DNA of 38,978 bases from Hondaea fermentalgiana (lineage: Eukaryota; Sar; Bigyra; Thraustochytrida; Thraustochytriidae). The stretch's first letter is position 1; each line of letters starts with the position of its first letter. The stretch is taken from positions 13,744 to 52,721 of the forward strand of contig NPFB01000098.1 in assembly GCA_014084085.1 (NCBI GenBank). The letters run 5' to 3'. Under the pieces are notes generated by a model. The model was given only the letters and a program-made list of their open reading frames with translations, was not told the DNA's origin and ran no database searches. This document shows, in pieces, positions 19,546 to 28,993 of this stretch. A program made the position numbers and the translations under genes.

Positions 19546-19629
19546 ATGAAGCCATCGCTGCGAAGTTGTGCTGGAGATGTTGACTAAAAAAGTAATCGCA
19601 TGAAGCCGCCATCGGTTGCGAAGTTGTGC
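19546..19629 (+). repeat. Imperfect direct repeat (about 26-30 bp, two copies)
   Basis: Copy 1 (19546-19571) begins ATGAAGCCATCG and ends TGCGAAGTTGTGC. Copy 2 (19600-19629) begins ATGAAGCCGCCATCG and ends TTGCGAAGTTGTGC. The second copy starts the coding-like remnant described next. Confidence 0.7.
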
Positions 19630-19875
19630 AAGGAATCTTTGGTGTCTGGTCTCGAAAAAGGAAGTTGTGAGGCTGCCTCAGAGCTCCTTACCAGAATCAA
19701 ATCGGTAGAGGATTGCCAATCCCGTCACTTCCCTTCATGAGATCTAGGGTCTCAAAACTTGCCACAGTGTCGGAAAGATCGAACTTGTACATGTAAACTC
19801 ATTTCTAAACAAGAGGCTATACTCGCTCTTGAAAAGGACTTCCCAGAGGTCGCGCAGCTCGAGGAGAAGCTGTAG
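19600..19875 (+). pseudogene. Coding-like remnant, frame broken, origin unknown
   Basis: From an ATG at 19600 one frame reads 46 residues with ordinary protein composition (start MKPPSVAKLCKESL, later EAASELLTRIKSVEDC) and stops at TGA 19738-19740. A +1 shift just before that stop continues as RVSKLATVSERSNL. A third frame, closing at TAG 19873-19875, ends with QEAILALEKDFPEVAQLEE. The DNA here is less GC-rich than the genes and not repetitive. It looks like a decayed gene or a small multi-exon gene that I cannot splice. The helix-rich pattern with an LL-x-x-(L/I)-K-x-(V/I) core faintly recalls the TFIIS N-terminal domain, but this is only an impression. Confidence 0.35.
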
Positions 19876-20040
19876 CTAGCTGCTCTCCGCTTTCAATTCG
19901 TGCACTAAAAATACGTGAATTCGGGAGATTTGGCCTTCAAAGCCATGCGGGGTGACTCGTATGCTACTCTCGGCTGTTTTACGTCATATGCTCGCCAGCA
20001 ACATGATCTTTGATTATTAAAAATTGTAAAGGTCTACTAC
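19876..20040. other. AT-richer 3' flank of the CLU/TPR gene
   Basis: This interval holds the probable 3' UTR of the minus-strand CLU/TPR gene. No gene is visible. Confidence 0.4.
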
Positions 20041-23000
20041 CTACGTGGGATCTGGAAAGAAGTGTCTGCGATACTCGGTGTACATATCCCTGGCCAAGTC
20101 TGCGCGGCCGGGCAACCTACGTAAGGCAGAGAAAGTGGCTTCTACCTCCGCAATAATCGCTTCGTCCTTCTTGAGCTCGACGTCAGAGGATCGAGAACGA
20201 GCAGACGAAGTACGAGACGCGCCGGCAAATGTTGGGCCCGTGAAACGAAAACCTGGATCCATGACATTAAGAAGACAAAGGATCTGGTTCTTGTAGTTGT
20301 CGCAGTGCAAATTGGAAGCATTGTAGTGGACCACGCCAAGCTGCTCCAGATCATCCTCTACAATTCGTGTTCCCCAGGAGAAGCAATCTCTCATGGCTTC
20401 GAGAAGTTCTTCTTTTCGAGTAGGATCGACTGCTTCTCGACTAATCCCGAGACGCTTGGCCACTCTGCGGAGAACCGCAGTAGCAGCGATGATCGCACGA
20501 CGCTGGTCGCCGTCATCAAAGAAGCGCGGCGTTGGATCTCCGAGCGCTCGAGACTCCTCGCGAAAGGCAGCAGCGAGGTCGAGTCCTTGACGCAGGCTTT
20601 GCAGGGCGTTGTCGATGGCCAGGTCAATCGCAGCTTGACCGTCATTCGGATCCTCGCTCACACTCAATACTCGCACGACTATGTCCAGCTGAACCAAAGC
20701 ATTGCGGAAGTGCATTATCGCATCGGTGGGAGCAAGTTCCAGAGCCGTGCAAAAGTGCCGATGAGCAAGTTCGAGTGACTTTCGAGTCTTGGTGCGCACG
20801 CGAAGAACTTTTGCCAAAGAATCGTTCCTTTTCAATCTGTTCAGCGATTTGAGCGCCTGCTCTTGCAGCAAGAGCGCGTAATTTTTGAGCGTCATTAGAT
20901 GCGTTGCGTCTTGACTGAGAATCTCATCGTAAATCTCAATGGCTCTTGCCTTTGCCCCCCTTCGCGTATACTGAATGAAATTTGCATAATCCTTCTTCCA
21001 GTCGAGATTCCCGGGGCTCAGCGTACAGGCCTTTTCGAAGCATATCTCTACATGGTAAGCATTGTCTTCGCTGCGCAGCTCGAGGTCAGGTAAAGCTAGC
21101 ATCATTTCCTCAATGCAGATGTTTGACGTGGCCGTGCGCTCATTGGCACCCCGAGACCGACCAATCCACTGCGCCATGAAGCGAGCGGCGAGATACCAGG
21201 CTCTCCCACTGCCCTTGTTCGATGCAATTGCGCTCAGGTACATACGCAAGGCCTCACGAGTCTCGCCTCGATCCTCGAGTGCCATGCCCAAGTTACATCG
21301 AAGCCGCGCATCCCAAGGGCAAATGTCTAAGCCTGCACTGAGACGCTCCACCGCGCGCTCTCGGGTGTAGTTTGCCTCTTGCACGCGGTTGGCCTTGTCA
21401 TACAACTTGGCACGAATGAGCGCTTCCGTGCCTTGTGCGTACTCCATGATGGGTAAAATGCGCGTGGATGCCCCAAGGTCCACCAGGTCGCTGTCTGGCT
21501 GAAAAGGCGTGCGAAGTGTAAAACACGACACCATGTGAGCCCTTCTCCGCCCTTCTTGTTGCGAGTGTGTTTCGGCGCGGTGCGCATGGCTTTGGGTCTG
21601 CGGTGTGACGGGCGAAGTCGCCCGAGATTGACTCCAGACACCGTGTTGTCGTGGCGAAGGCGACTCCCAAGGCGACTGCGAGAACTGCGAGCGCTGCGAG
21701 CGCTGTGAGTGCTGCGACTCTGGGGCGTGCCGTTGCAAAGTGCGGGCTCGCTGCTGCTGCGAAGAAGGCGTTTGCGGAGACGACAAGTGGGTTTCCCACG
21801 GCCCAGGTGCCCCTGGTCTTCCTCCGGGAGACACCTGCCAGACGCTCTCCTCTTGCGCCGCCCCAGGCGCGAGACTTTCCCGCAAAGCAGCATCACAAGA
21901 GTGCTGCATTGGCGCGGACAGTACAATTTTGCACTTGGACTGCACACTTGCAAAGAGACAAGCCGGAGGCAAACATCGCCGCCATAGACATACGCAGCAG
22001 TGACAATTGAGAAGTGGAACCATACCGCGCACGAGGTTAATGAGCGCCTCGCGGAATCTCGCCTTTTCCGGAAACCAGAACTTTTCTTGCATAAAGCCAA
22101 ACAAGCGGTGGCACCAAAAGTTAACTCGGGTCTGCGAATTAAGATGCTCTGCCGAACCCATTGCTGCAGGGCTTGCCGCAAACCGCGATGGGCCACGAGG
22201 GTTCATGCTCCTGGGATGTGCACGTCGACAATCATTGGCGCAACAGCATCGGCATGGAGCCGGATCGCCTTCGCGCCACGATGCACAATTGGCGCAGCCC
22301 TCACCTTGCGCATCGGCACCAACGCCGATCATGCCTTGGCAAGGGGTGTCGCCGAACCCCATATTAAGGAATGCAGTTACTCTTTCTAGATAGGGCGACA
22401 GAACTGCGGTGCGCACGTCTCGCGTTCGAGCCATGCGCATCTCGCCTCGCAAAAGGTCTTTAAAGACCCGAGCTGCGGCCTCGAGCAAAAGATCGCCTTT
22501 GCATGCTTGGTTCTCGGCGCGGCGGAACAGAGGACCCAGAAATCGCATATTGACGCCCTTGGCGTGCATCTCACGACAAATTTGACGACTTCTGCGCTCA
22601 ATGCCATCTTTGCCAAACGTAGCGTGGGCCGGTCTTGACGCGTCGAGGATTCGGGCCACGCGCGGGATGACAATCTTGATGAGATGACCAGCAGCCTCCT
22701 CGACATTTCTTTCGAAATGTGCGTGCTCGGGGCGCCGCGAGGCAAATCTGGAAAACGCATCACTTGACAATGGCGTTGGAAATGCGCGAACGAGCTCGGG
22801 GCGAAGCATGTAAACGAGGTGGTGGCCCTGCACGGGGGCCTGGGCCTCGAGCGTCTGAATGTTTGCTTGCGTCTGAAACCCGTCCGCCTCTCGAAGAAGC
22901 GCTGCCAAAAGGTGATGCGGTGGCTGCGGTGGAAAGAGACGCGCAAAGTCCACGACATAGTGACGTATTTCCTCCTCCCCCTTCTCCTCGCCATTATCAG

Positions 23001-24213
23001 CACGGTTGCCCTCGTTTTCCGTTGCTGGCATCGGCCGCGTGATACGATGCACCTCCATGTCGCAAGGCAAATGTATCCAGCGCTCCGAAGTCTGTCGTTG
23101 ATCGCGCCAGCGCTGCGTAACCCGAACAGGGTGCTTGGCAAGATTGAGAGCGGCCGCAACATTCTCGATGAGAACCTTGCCGGACAAGGCGTCGTCCTCG
23201 AGGTTGACGCCCCCGTCGCTGGATCCGTAGCAGAGCGTCCTTTCTCCCTCAATGGGCAAAAGAGACATGGCGACGAGTTTATATCCCAAATAACGAATAA
23301 CCGCAACGAGCGGTAGCTGCAATCCCGCGTTAATACTGTGCAGCGCCGTGACCCCTTTAAGCTGGTGATTGGCCTCTTTCGTGGCGAGCGCTTCGCTGCC
23401 GTAAATGCGGTGGCCATCTTGCGGGAGGCGGAAAAAAATGTTGCCGGCAATATACTTTTCACCGCCGGCAAAACCGCGGACAGTGTTTGTCACGGGTTGA
23501 ATGGACTTGAGCTCGTCGGGAAGGTGCTTCTCGCTGATGATCACTTTGCCGTACGTCTCGGCAGCGTGCTTAAAGTCCCGCACTAATTTTGACAGCTTGC
23601 TAAAGGTGTCTGCCTTTTTGTAAATTGTCAGGTCGGGCTCGATCTCGTGCACGAGCTGCTGAAATTCTTCGTCGAAACCCGTCTCCAGGTCGGCAAAGTT
23701 TAGCGCTTGCCCTGGGCTAGCCCCATCTCGCGTAAGCGTCGATTCCATCGATGACTGCGCTTGGAGACTGCGATTGCCATGTTGGGGTGTCTCGAGGGAT
23801 GCATCAGCTTGTGTTTCCCGTTCTCCGTGGCGCGAGTTCTCCCTCTGTGACGCCGTATCTTGCTCGTGGCCCGGAGCGACCTGGTCAAGTTCGAAACAGG
23901 GCTCGTACACGACCTCAAGAGGCTCTGATGCTGGCGCACGGGGCTGCTGAGAAGCTCTCGATCTGCCGTGAATCACGCTATTTTCGCGCTGCGTTGTCGC
24001 GGGTAACTCTCGCGCGAAGCGTGGGTCTGGGCCTGGTTCATTTGCAGAGCCAAGGCCCTGGTTGTCTTCTGCTCTACGTCCCCGCGACCAGCTCGTGAAT
24101 GCCTGGACTGGGGTTGATGCTGGCACCGCCGCCTCGCCCCCCTGCCCCGAGGCCCCGCTTTGGTTGAACTCCGTGTACCGCGACGCCATTTGCAGGCGCC
24201 CGCGTTTCATCAT
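20041..24213 (-). CDS. CLU-domain (clustered-mitochondria/TIF31-like) protein with TPR region
   Basis: The protein has 1390 residues; start at ATG 24213 (a second in-frame ATG at 24189 has an equally good context). Residues 1-170 are disordered. A CLU domain spans about 175-430: EEFQQLVHEI, YIAGNIFFRL, HQLKGVTALHSINAGLQLP and IRYLGYKLVAMSLLP, then the hallmark YGSSDGG. A cysteine cluster follows near 636-665 (CANC, then CRCCC and CRRAH). A Ser/Gln-rich linker lies at about 835-870, and TPR-like helical hairpins cover about 925-1330. CLU plus TPR is the order of the Clu/CLUH/Tif31 family, which binds mRNAs of mitochondrial proteins and controls mitochondrial distribution. The disordered N-terminus and Cys cluster are not family features I know, so it may be a lineage-specific paralogue. 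One in-frame segment (about 21852-22025) may be an intron. Confidence 0.82.
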   Translation of the reverse strand: MMKRGRLQMASRYTEFNQSGASGQGGEAAVPASTPVQAFTSWSRGRRAEDNQGLGSANEPGPDPRFARELPATTQRENSVIHGRSRASQQPRAPASEPLEVVYEPCFELDQVAPGHEQDTASQRENSRHGERETQADASLETPQHGNRSLQAQSSMESTLTRDGASPGQALNFADLETGFDEEFQQLVHEIEPDLTIYKKADTFSKLSKLVRDFKHAAETYGKVIISEKHLPDELKSIQPVTNTVRGFAGGEKYIAGNIFFRLPQDGHRIYGSEALATKEANHQLKGVTALHSINAGLQLPLVAVIRYLGYKLVAMSLLPIEGERTLCYGSSDGGVNLEDDALSGKVLIENVAAALNLAKHPVRVTQRWRDQRQTSERWIHLPCDMEVHRITRPMPATENEGNRADNGEEKGEEEIRHYVVDFARLFPPQPPHHLLAALLREADGFQTQANIQTLEAQAPVQGHHLVYMLRPELVRAFPTPLSSDAFSRFASRRPEHAHFERNVEEAAGHLIKIVIPRVARILDASRPAHATFGKDGIERRSRQICREMHAKGVNMRFLGPLFRRAENQACKGDLLLEAAARVFKDLLRGEMRMARTRDVRTAVLSPYLERVTAFLNMGFGDTPCQGMIGVGADAQGEGCANCASWREGDPAPCRCCCANDCRRAHPRSMNPRGPSRFAASPAAMGSAEHLNSQTRVNFWCHRLFGFMQEKFWFPEKARFREALINLVRGMVPLLNCHCCVCLWRRCLPPACLFASVQSKCKIVLSAPMQHSCDAALRESLAPGAAQEESVWQVSPGGRPGAPGPWETHLSSPQTPSSQQQRARTLQRHAPESQHSQRSQRSQFSQSPWESPSPRQHGVWSQSRATSPVTPQTQSHAHRAETHSQQEGRRRAHMVSCFTLRTPFQPDSDLVDLGASTRILPIMEYAQGTEALIRAKLYDKANRVQEANYTRERAVERLSAGLDICPWDARLRCNLGMALEDRGETREALRMYLSAIASNKGSGRAWYLAARFMAQWIGRSRGANERTATSNICIEEMMLALPDLELRSEDNAYHVEICFEKACTLSPGNLDWKKDYANFIQYTRRGAKARAIEIYDEILSQDATHLMTLKNYALLLQEQALKSLNRLKRNDSLAKVLRVRTKTRKSLELAHRHFCTALELAPTDAIMHFRNALVQLDIVVRVLSVSEDPNDGQAAIDLAIDNALQSLRQGLDLAAAFREESRALGDPTPRFFDDGDQRRAIIAATAVLRRVAKRLGISREAVDPTRKEELLEAMRDCFSWGTRIVEDDLEQLGVVHYNASNLHCDNYKNQILCLLNVMDPGFRFTGPTFAGASRTSSARSRSSDVELKKDEAIIAEVEATFSALRRLPGRADLARDMYTEYRRHFFPDPT

Positions 24214-24433
24214 TGGCTCACGCCGTTGGCTTTACTAAGGCCTACACACGATCTTTCGTTTCGTCGACAAAACATGAAGAGCGAAAACAAAGAAAAAGAG
24301 AAAGGAAAGCGAAACCGAGGACCAATCGTCGGGACCAATGTTGAAAAGAGCAAAACCTATGCCAAGTTTCACGCGGACGGACTACTCGCTCACTCACTCC
24401 CCATCAGCCTCGACAAAATATTTCACCGGGAGG

Positions 24434-24442
24434 TTATATAAA
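24434..24442 (+). promoter_or_regulatory. Candidate TATA box
   Basis: TATATAAAA in otherwise GC-rich DNA. It is nearly 900 bases upstream of the MFSD1-like ATG, so it would serve a long leader, the small ORF at 24447, or an unannotated transcript. Confidence 0.35.
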
Positions 24443-24987
24443 AATAATGCAGGGTAGGCCTAGTCGGTCTCTTTGCTTTGCTGCAAAAATGGTGCGTCAC
24501 CACCACGTCTCGTTTGATGGGTTACATCAAAAGCATTCTGTTTGTTGGCTGCGATCAGCGGCCGATTTTTCCAAGATTCTAAGAAAAAGCTCCCGCGAGA
24601 GCGAGATGGGTTTGCCTAGCACATCTTGGGTTCTCTTGATACAACGACAACAGGCGTAGTACTACGTACTACGGAGACTGACTATGACCGCCACAGCCAC
24701 TAGCCAAAGCAAGCCTAGGCCTAATAGTAACAAGATGATCGACCACCAAGTGCGGTGCGTCTCGCCAATGAACTGCTTCTCCTCTTTACGAGTAGGCCTG
24801 CCATCCAGGCAATCAACCGGCAGTCAGCCAGAGGCACGGTCAATGGCCCGACGCCACAGCCTGCCACTACTTTGTCACGGTGAGCAGCAGTGGCCAGGAT
24901 GATGGGTGGGTCAGATTGACCGCAGCGAGAGTCGGTGACGCTGGCCAATGTTGCTGTCCCATACCACGACTCATCACGTTCATGGGC

Positions 24988-25018
<31 letters not shown>
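24988..25018. repeat. (ATCA)n tetranucleotide microsatellite
   Basis: About seven to eight near-perfect units in the 5' region of the MFSD1-like gene. Confidence 0.9.
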
Positions 25019-25326
25019 CGCCACGGCCACAAGCTACAGCTTCATTGGTGACATCTTTGGTAGTAGAAAATCTACAGCTTTCTGTTGCAAGGAAGCTCAG
25101 AGGTTTTGGTTGAACAAGGCAGGCGGGTAGATCCTTTCTGCCTTGACGCGCGGTGAAGCTCTTACGGGCGGCGTGGCGCGAGCAGCGGAGAGAAGCGTGC
25201 AGGGCGCGCGAGGGAGCCTTGCGCGCTTGTCGCCGCAGCGAACGAAGCGCCTGCTCGGGAAAAAGAAGAAAGGCTAAGCGGGAACGGGGACGACAAATCT
25301 CACTTGCAAACCGGCAGACGGAAAGG

Positions 25327-27232
25327 ATGGACCTCGTGCGGGTGCTGGTGCTCGTGTGCTGCTGCCTGCTCAGTCTGGGCTCGTACTATTGCTTCGACCT
25401 GCCGGGCGCGCTGCCGGATGACTTTCGCAAGATCCTCGCGGAAAATGACCCGGGCAAGCAGGGCCTTTTCTACTCCATGTACAGCCTTCCCAACACTGTG
25501 CAGCCGTTTGTGGGCGGAATCGTCATTGACAAGGTCCTCGGTCTCCGGCTAGGCGCCACCATTTGCTGCTCACTGGTGGCAATCGGGTGCGCGATTGTGG
25601 CCTTTGCAGCGAGCGTTCCTGCGTGGTCTGGCGCAAGCACGGCCTTCATCGTGGGCGTCTCTGGTCGCTTCGTGTTTGGTCTCGGCGGCGAGACGCTGGC
25701 CGTGTGCCAAAACGCCTTTTGCGCAAAATGGTTCCGTGGCGCTGACTTGGCCACCGCGTTTGCCATTGTACTGAGCTTTGCCCGCGTGGGAAGCGCAATA
25801 AACTTTGCCATCGAACCCAAGCTTGCGGCACAGTACAGCTTTTCGTTTGCCTTATGGGTAAGCGCAGGCTTTTGTGTGATCTCGCTGCTGTCATGCTTTC
25901 TCTTGAGCTTTCTTGACGCAAGGTATGAGCATCTCACCGTCGAAGAAGACGAAGATGACGACGACGCATTTTTTGACATGGATGAACGTCTTGAGGAGTC
26001 TACGCGCGAGGAGAACGCGCCCAGGCTCCAGGAAGCCCTGCTGGAGAATGGTGACGCTGGTTTGCTCGAGGAACGTCTTCTTGGCGAGGGCGTGCGCCAC
26101 GGCTCAGAGGGCGACCTGGACCTCCTCGCGAATCGGGCGCCCGTTGTAGAACGCACGCACCAGGGCGTGGACGCCAACAAGGCCACGGACGGCGGCATTT
26201 GGTTCTCGCTCAAACAGGTCATTGGGCTGCGCGAGCTTCTCATTTATTTCATTTGCGTGCAGTTCTACGTTGCGGTTTTTGTCTTTATCGCGGTGGCATC
26301 CAAATTTCTCACCGATACCTACGATGACGTTGATGCGGTCTCTGCAGGACTTCTTGTCTCCGTTCCGTACACGGTCAGTGCTATTGCCTCTCCTCTGCTG
26401 GGCATGACCATGGATAAGGTTGGCCGTGGTCTTCTCTTTGTCGGACTGGCCTGTCTCAGCCTTTTGGGCGTCCACGCCACGTTCGCGTTCATCCCGCATG
26501 CGGTCTCTCCCATGGGTGTGATGGTCTGGCTTGGTATTACGTATTCGACGTGCGCGGCCTCACTTTGGCCCATGATTGTAAGTTTCCCGTTGCTCCTATT
26601 CTTGTGCAACGTAAAGGGAGGGAAAGAACACCCAAAAAGCACTCCTTGTCATCTCCCTGGCTTTCGCTGCGTGCTTTTTTGTTCGTTTCCGTTCATGACT
26701 GACATTTTCTCTTGTTCTGCGTATTGACGACTTACCAAAATATTCCTTTCGCTCGCGTTCGACACTAACGCATACTTGACTTGCACTCTAGGCTGTCGTC
26801 GTTGAATCCAAGTTTATCAGCACAAGCTATGGGCTCATGATGAGCCTGCAGAACACAGGCCTCGCGTTGGCCCCGGCGATCGTCATGAAGCTCATTCCGG
26901 ACCAAGGCAGCGATCCGGATACGATCGCGGCGAGCTACCGAACCATTGAACTCATTTTCTCTGCTTGCGCAGCCGGAGCGCTCCTGTGCACGGTTGTGCT
27001 CTACTTTGTGGACATGCGTAGCGGAGGAGAGCTCAGCGCGCCAGCATCGTCGTCCGACGATACGCCCATGGCGGGGCGGCCCTCGCCACGCATCAACCCG
27101 CTCAATCCGCGGGCATCCCCTTTTCTCCGACGTGCATCCTTTCCCCCACCACGCGAGGCGGTGGCTCCCAGGACGCCGCACGCCGTGCGCCGAAAGTACT
27201 TTCGCAAGCTGCGCGTACAGGCCCACATTTAA
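25327..27232 (+). CDS. MFSD1-like major facilitator transporter (two exons: 25327-26577 and 26792-27232)
   Basis: Joining the exons gives 563 residues in frame (phase 0 junction after Ile417). The ATG at 25327 (aaaggATGg) immediately precedes the first membrane helix; the frame upstream has no ATG. Twelve-helix MFS layout is visible. The strongest family marks are the segment YYCFDLPGALPDDF after helix 1 and the motif A-like GGIVIDKVLGLRLG (63-76). GRFVFGLGGETLAVCQNAF and, across the splice, WPMIAVVVESKF...SYGLMMSLQNTGLA follow. These match MFSD1, which in animals is a lysosomal dipeptide uniporter that works with the accessory protein GLMP. The central cytosolic loop is long and acidic (EEDEDDDDAFFDMDE, about 205-222). 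The C-terminal tail is Pro/Arg-rich. No GLMP partner is in this window. Substrate in this organism is inferred. Confidence 0.9.
26578..26791 (+). other. Spliceosomal intron in the MFSD1-like gene (214 nt)
   Basis: The 5' site is GTAAGT and the 3' site is a pyrimidine-rich CACTCTAG. A CACTAAC branch-point-like word lies about 25 bases before the acceptor. Translation is broken by a stop if it is not removed, and the spliced protein restores a conserved MFSD1 helix. Confidence 0.93.
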
Positions 27233-27964
27233 TTCTGAAACGAGCTTTCAAGCGATGGACGGAAAGAACGTATATCATGGCCTTGCCTCTTGCTTCCCCT
27301 CTTTTCTTGCGTCTTTCTTTCTCCTTTCACAGCCCAGGCTGTATGCGCCAGCTGATGAAAAAAGCCATGTCGAAATGACTTGTTCACATCGTGTCGTTTT
27401 TTTTTCCTTTGTGTTTGTGCACGCACAAATTTTCGCTGCCACCGGCCCGGCACGCGCGCGAGAGCTGAGAGGAATTAGGTCTCTGCGAGTACAAAGCCTC
27501 TTGCTTGTTTCTCTTTTGCACAAGAGGAAGAGAGGTGCGTGGCAAGAGTCGTTTCGTGATGCTATCGTTTTGCTCACAGTGGTCGAGTCATTCGCTTGCT
27601 CTCATTCCTTCAATCTTGCTTCCTCGTCGACGTCGCACCATCCTTGCTGCCTCGTATTAGGTTCACTTGTATACCTCATACCTACCTACTTTGCTGAGTG
27701 CTTTATCCGCCCGCGACAGGGACAGCCAGCACCACAAACGTGCGCGCAAGCACAAATCGGAGCTCGCCACGCGCAGGACCGCTGAGAGGATTCTCGTTTC
27801 CTTCACTCCGTTCAGCCAGCGAGAGGTGTGCGCACCTTCCTAGCATACTGCTACCATGGTCCTACTGGGAGGAGGGAGTCAAGAGCGACCGTGGAACGAG
27901 AGGCCTCGCAGGTTGTTGTGTTGCTCGCAGCACAGCCGTCGCCGCCGCAGCAAAACGCAAAACG
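27233..27964. other. Intergenic region between the MFSD1-like gene and the unknown 250-residue gene
   Basis: No recognisable gene. It contains the 3' UTR of the transporter gene and the leader of the next. An ATG in an excellent context (accATGg, 27856) opens a 111-codon ORF in another frame that overlaps the next gene's start. It is rich in Arg, Ser and Gly and I read it as a uORF or noise. Confidence 0.4.
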
Positions 27965-28717
27965 ATGGAGCAGCGGCAGGTGGTAGTACCAGGAAGCGCA
28001 GCGTGCGCCGTCGGGACCAGCTCGGACGGCAAGAGCGTCCCAGAGCTGCACAGCGCGTTGCTCGCCGCACAGCGCAGACTGCGCACCGAGGACGCGACGG
28101 CAATCGTGCAGGAACTCCGCGCCGGACCGCAGTTCACGCGGCAGGTGCGCGCACGCCGGTCTGCCGCGCAGACGCAGCAAAAGCGACGTAGTACAGTGCG
28201 CAACGGCGCGAGAGGGACACAACGCTTGGTGTTTATCTCGGCGCAAAGCGTCGAGGACGCCGTGCTCGTGCGGAGACTTGAGGACAGTGTGCTAGCCAAA
28301 GCGCTCGTCATCTTGCCCGATAGCCACTGGACTGCCGTACATCCTATTCGACGAGCAGGACAGGCCGACGAGACCGCCGTGCGCCTCGCCGCTCAGGTCG
28401 TGGAGCTACTGCAGAAAAAGGAAGCGAATGGAACTCTCTTTTGGCTCGGTACCAGGCAAGGCAAAGGGCGCTCGTATGAAGAACTCTCGGAGTGGATTGC
28501 GAGCATGTCAGATCCGGCAACAGGAAACAGATATGCAGCGCTGCAGCTTGGCGCGACGTGGTGGCGTAGACGGTTCCCCGTGCCGAGCGTGCCGCCGCGG
28601 TTCACGCGATCTGGGGAAAAGGTGGCGCGCAATGTGCTGAGCACGAGCTGTGAGCCGTCGAGTCTTTTGGAGCTCTTGCACCAAAGCAATCCGCAAGTGT
28701 TTCAATTCATGACATGA
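27965..28717 (+). CDS. Unrecognised protein, 250 residues
   Basis: I do not recognise a family. The ATG at 27965 (acgATGg) is the first in this frame; the frame is open 89 codons further upstream from a GTG. The N-terminal third is Ala/Arg/Gln-rich with a basic patch (about residues 55-80, including RARRSAAQTQQKRR). The rest looks like a small alpha/beta domain: LVFISAQSVEDAVLV, LVILPDSHW, a helix AAQVVELLQKKE and FWLGTRQGKGRSYEELSEWI. A Trp/Arg patch (WWRRRFPVPSVPPRF) follows, then a short C-terminal helix. There is no signal peptide or membrane helix. Coding is supported by length, balanced composition after residue 80 and the clear convergent boundary with the DAHP synthase gene. No function is offered. 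Confidence 0.6.
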   Translation: MEQRQVVVPGSAACAVGTSSDGKSVPELHSALLAAQRRLRTEDATAIVQELRAGPQFTRQVRARRSAAQTQQKRRSTVRNGARGTQRLVFISAQSVEDAVLVRRLEDSVLAKALVILPDSHWTAVHPIRRAGQADETAVRLAAQVVELLQKKEANGTLFWLGTRQGKGRSYEELSEWIASMSDPATGNRYAALQLGATWWRRRFPVPSVPPRFTRSGEKVARNVLSTSCEPSSLLELLHQSNPQVFQFMT

Positions 28718-28993
28718 CGTCGACATTTATAAAAGTAAAAAAAAACTGTATATACCTAGAGACGATTGGCTTGAAAAGACACCATTATCCTTCGAGCTTG
28801 CGAATCGAGGGAGAGCTTGAAGTGGAAAAGGAAGGATTGAGGAAGAGAGAGAGAGAGAGAGAGAGAAAGAGTGTAAAAGAGAGAAAAAAAAAAAAAGGTC
28901 AAGTTTCGACTTCGACTTCAGATGCTGATGCCGAATCGACTTCGAGCGGGCTCCCAACATCTGACGTTAGATAAGAAAGAGAAAGAAAAGACT
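28718..28993. other. Convergent intergenic region with GA and A runs
   Basis: It holds the 3' ends of both neighbours. A (GA)n run lies at about 28846-28866 and an A-rich run at about 28881-28896. No gene. Confidence 0.5.

Larger units (their letters stand above)
24214..25326. promoter_or_regulatory. 1.1-kb divergent intergenic region between the CLU/TPR and MFSD1-like genes
   Basis: No convincing gene. It contains a TATATAAAA box (about 24434-24442) on the plus strand, directly followed by a 70-codon ORF (24447-24659) without recognisable features. TAGGCCTA octamers occur at 24455-24462 and 24716-24723, with near-copies at about 24238 and 24794. A palindrome-rich GTAGTACTACGTACTAC stretch lies at about 24656-24672, and an (ATCA)n tract at about 24988-25018. 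Confidence 0.45.
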
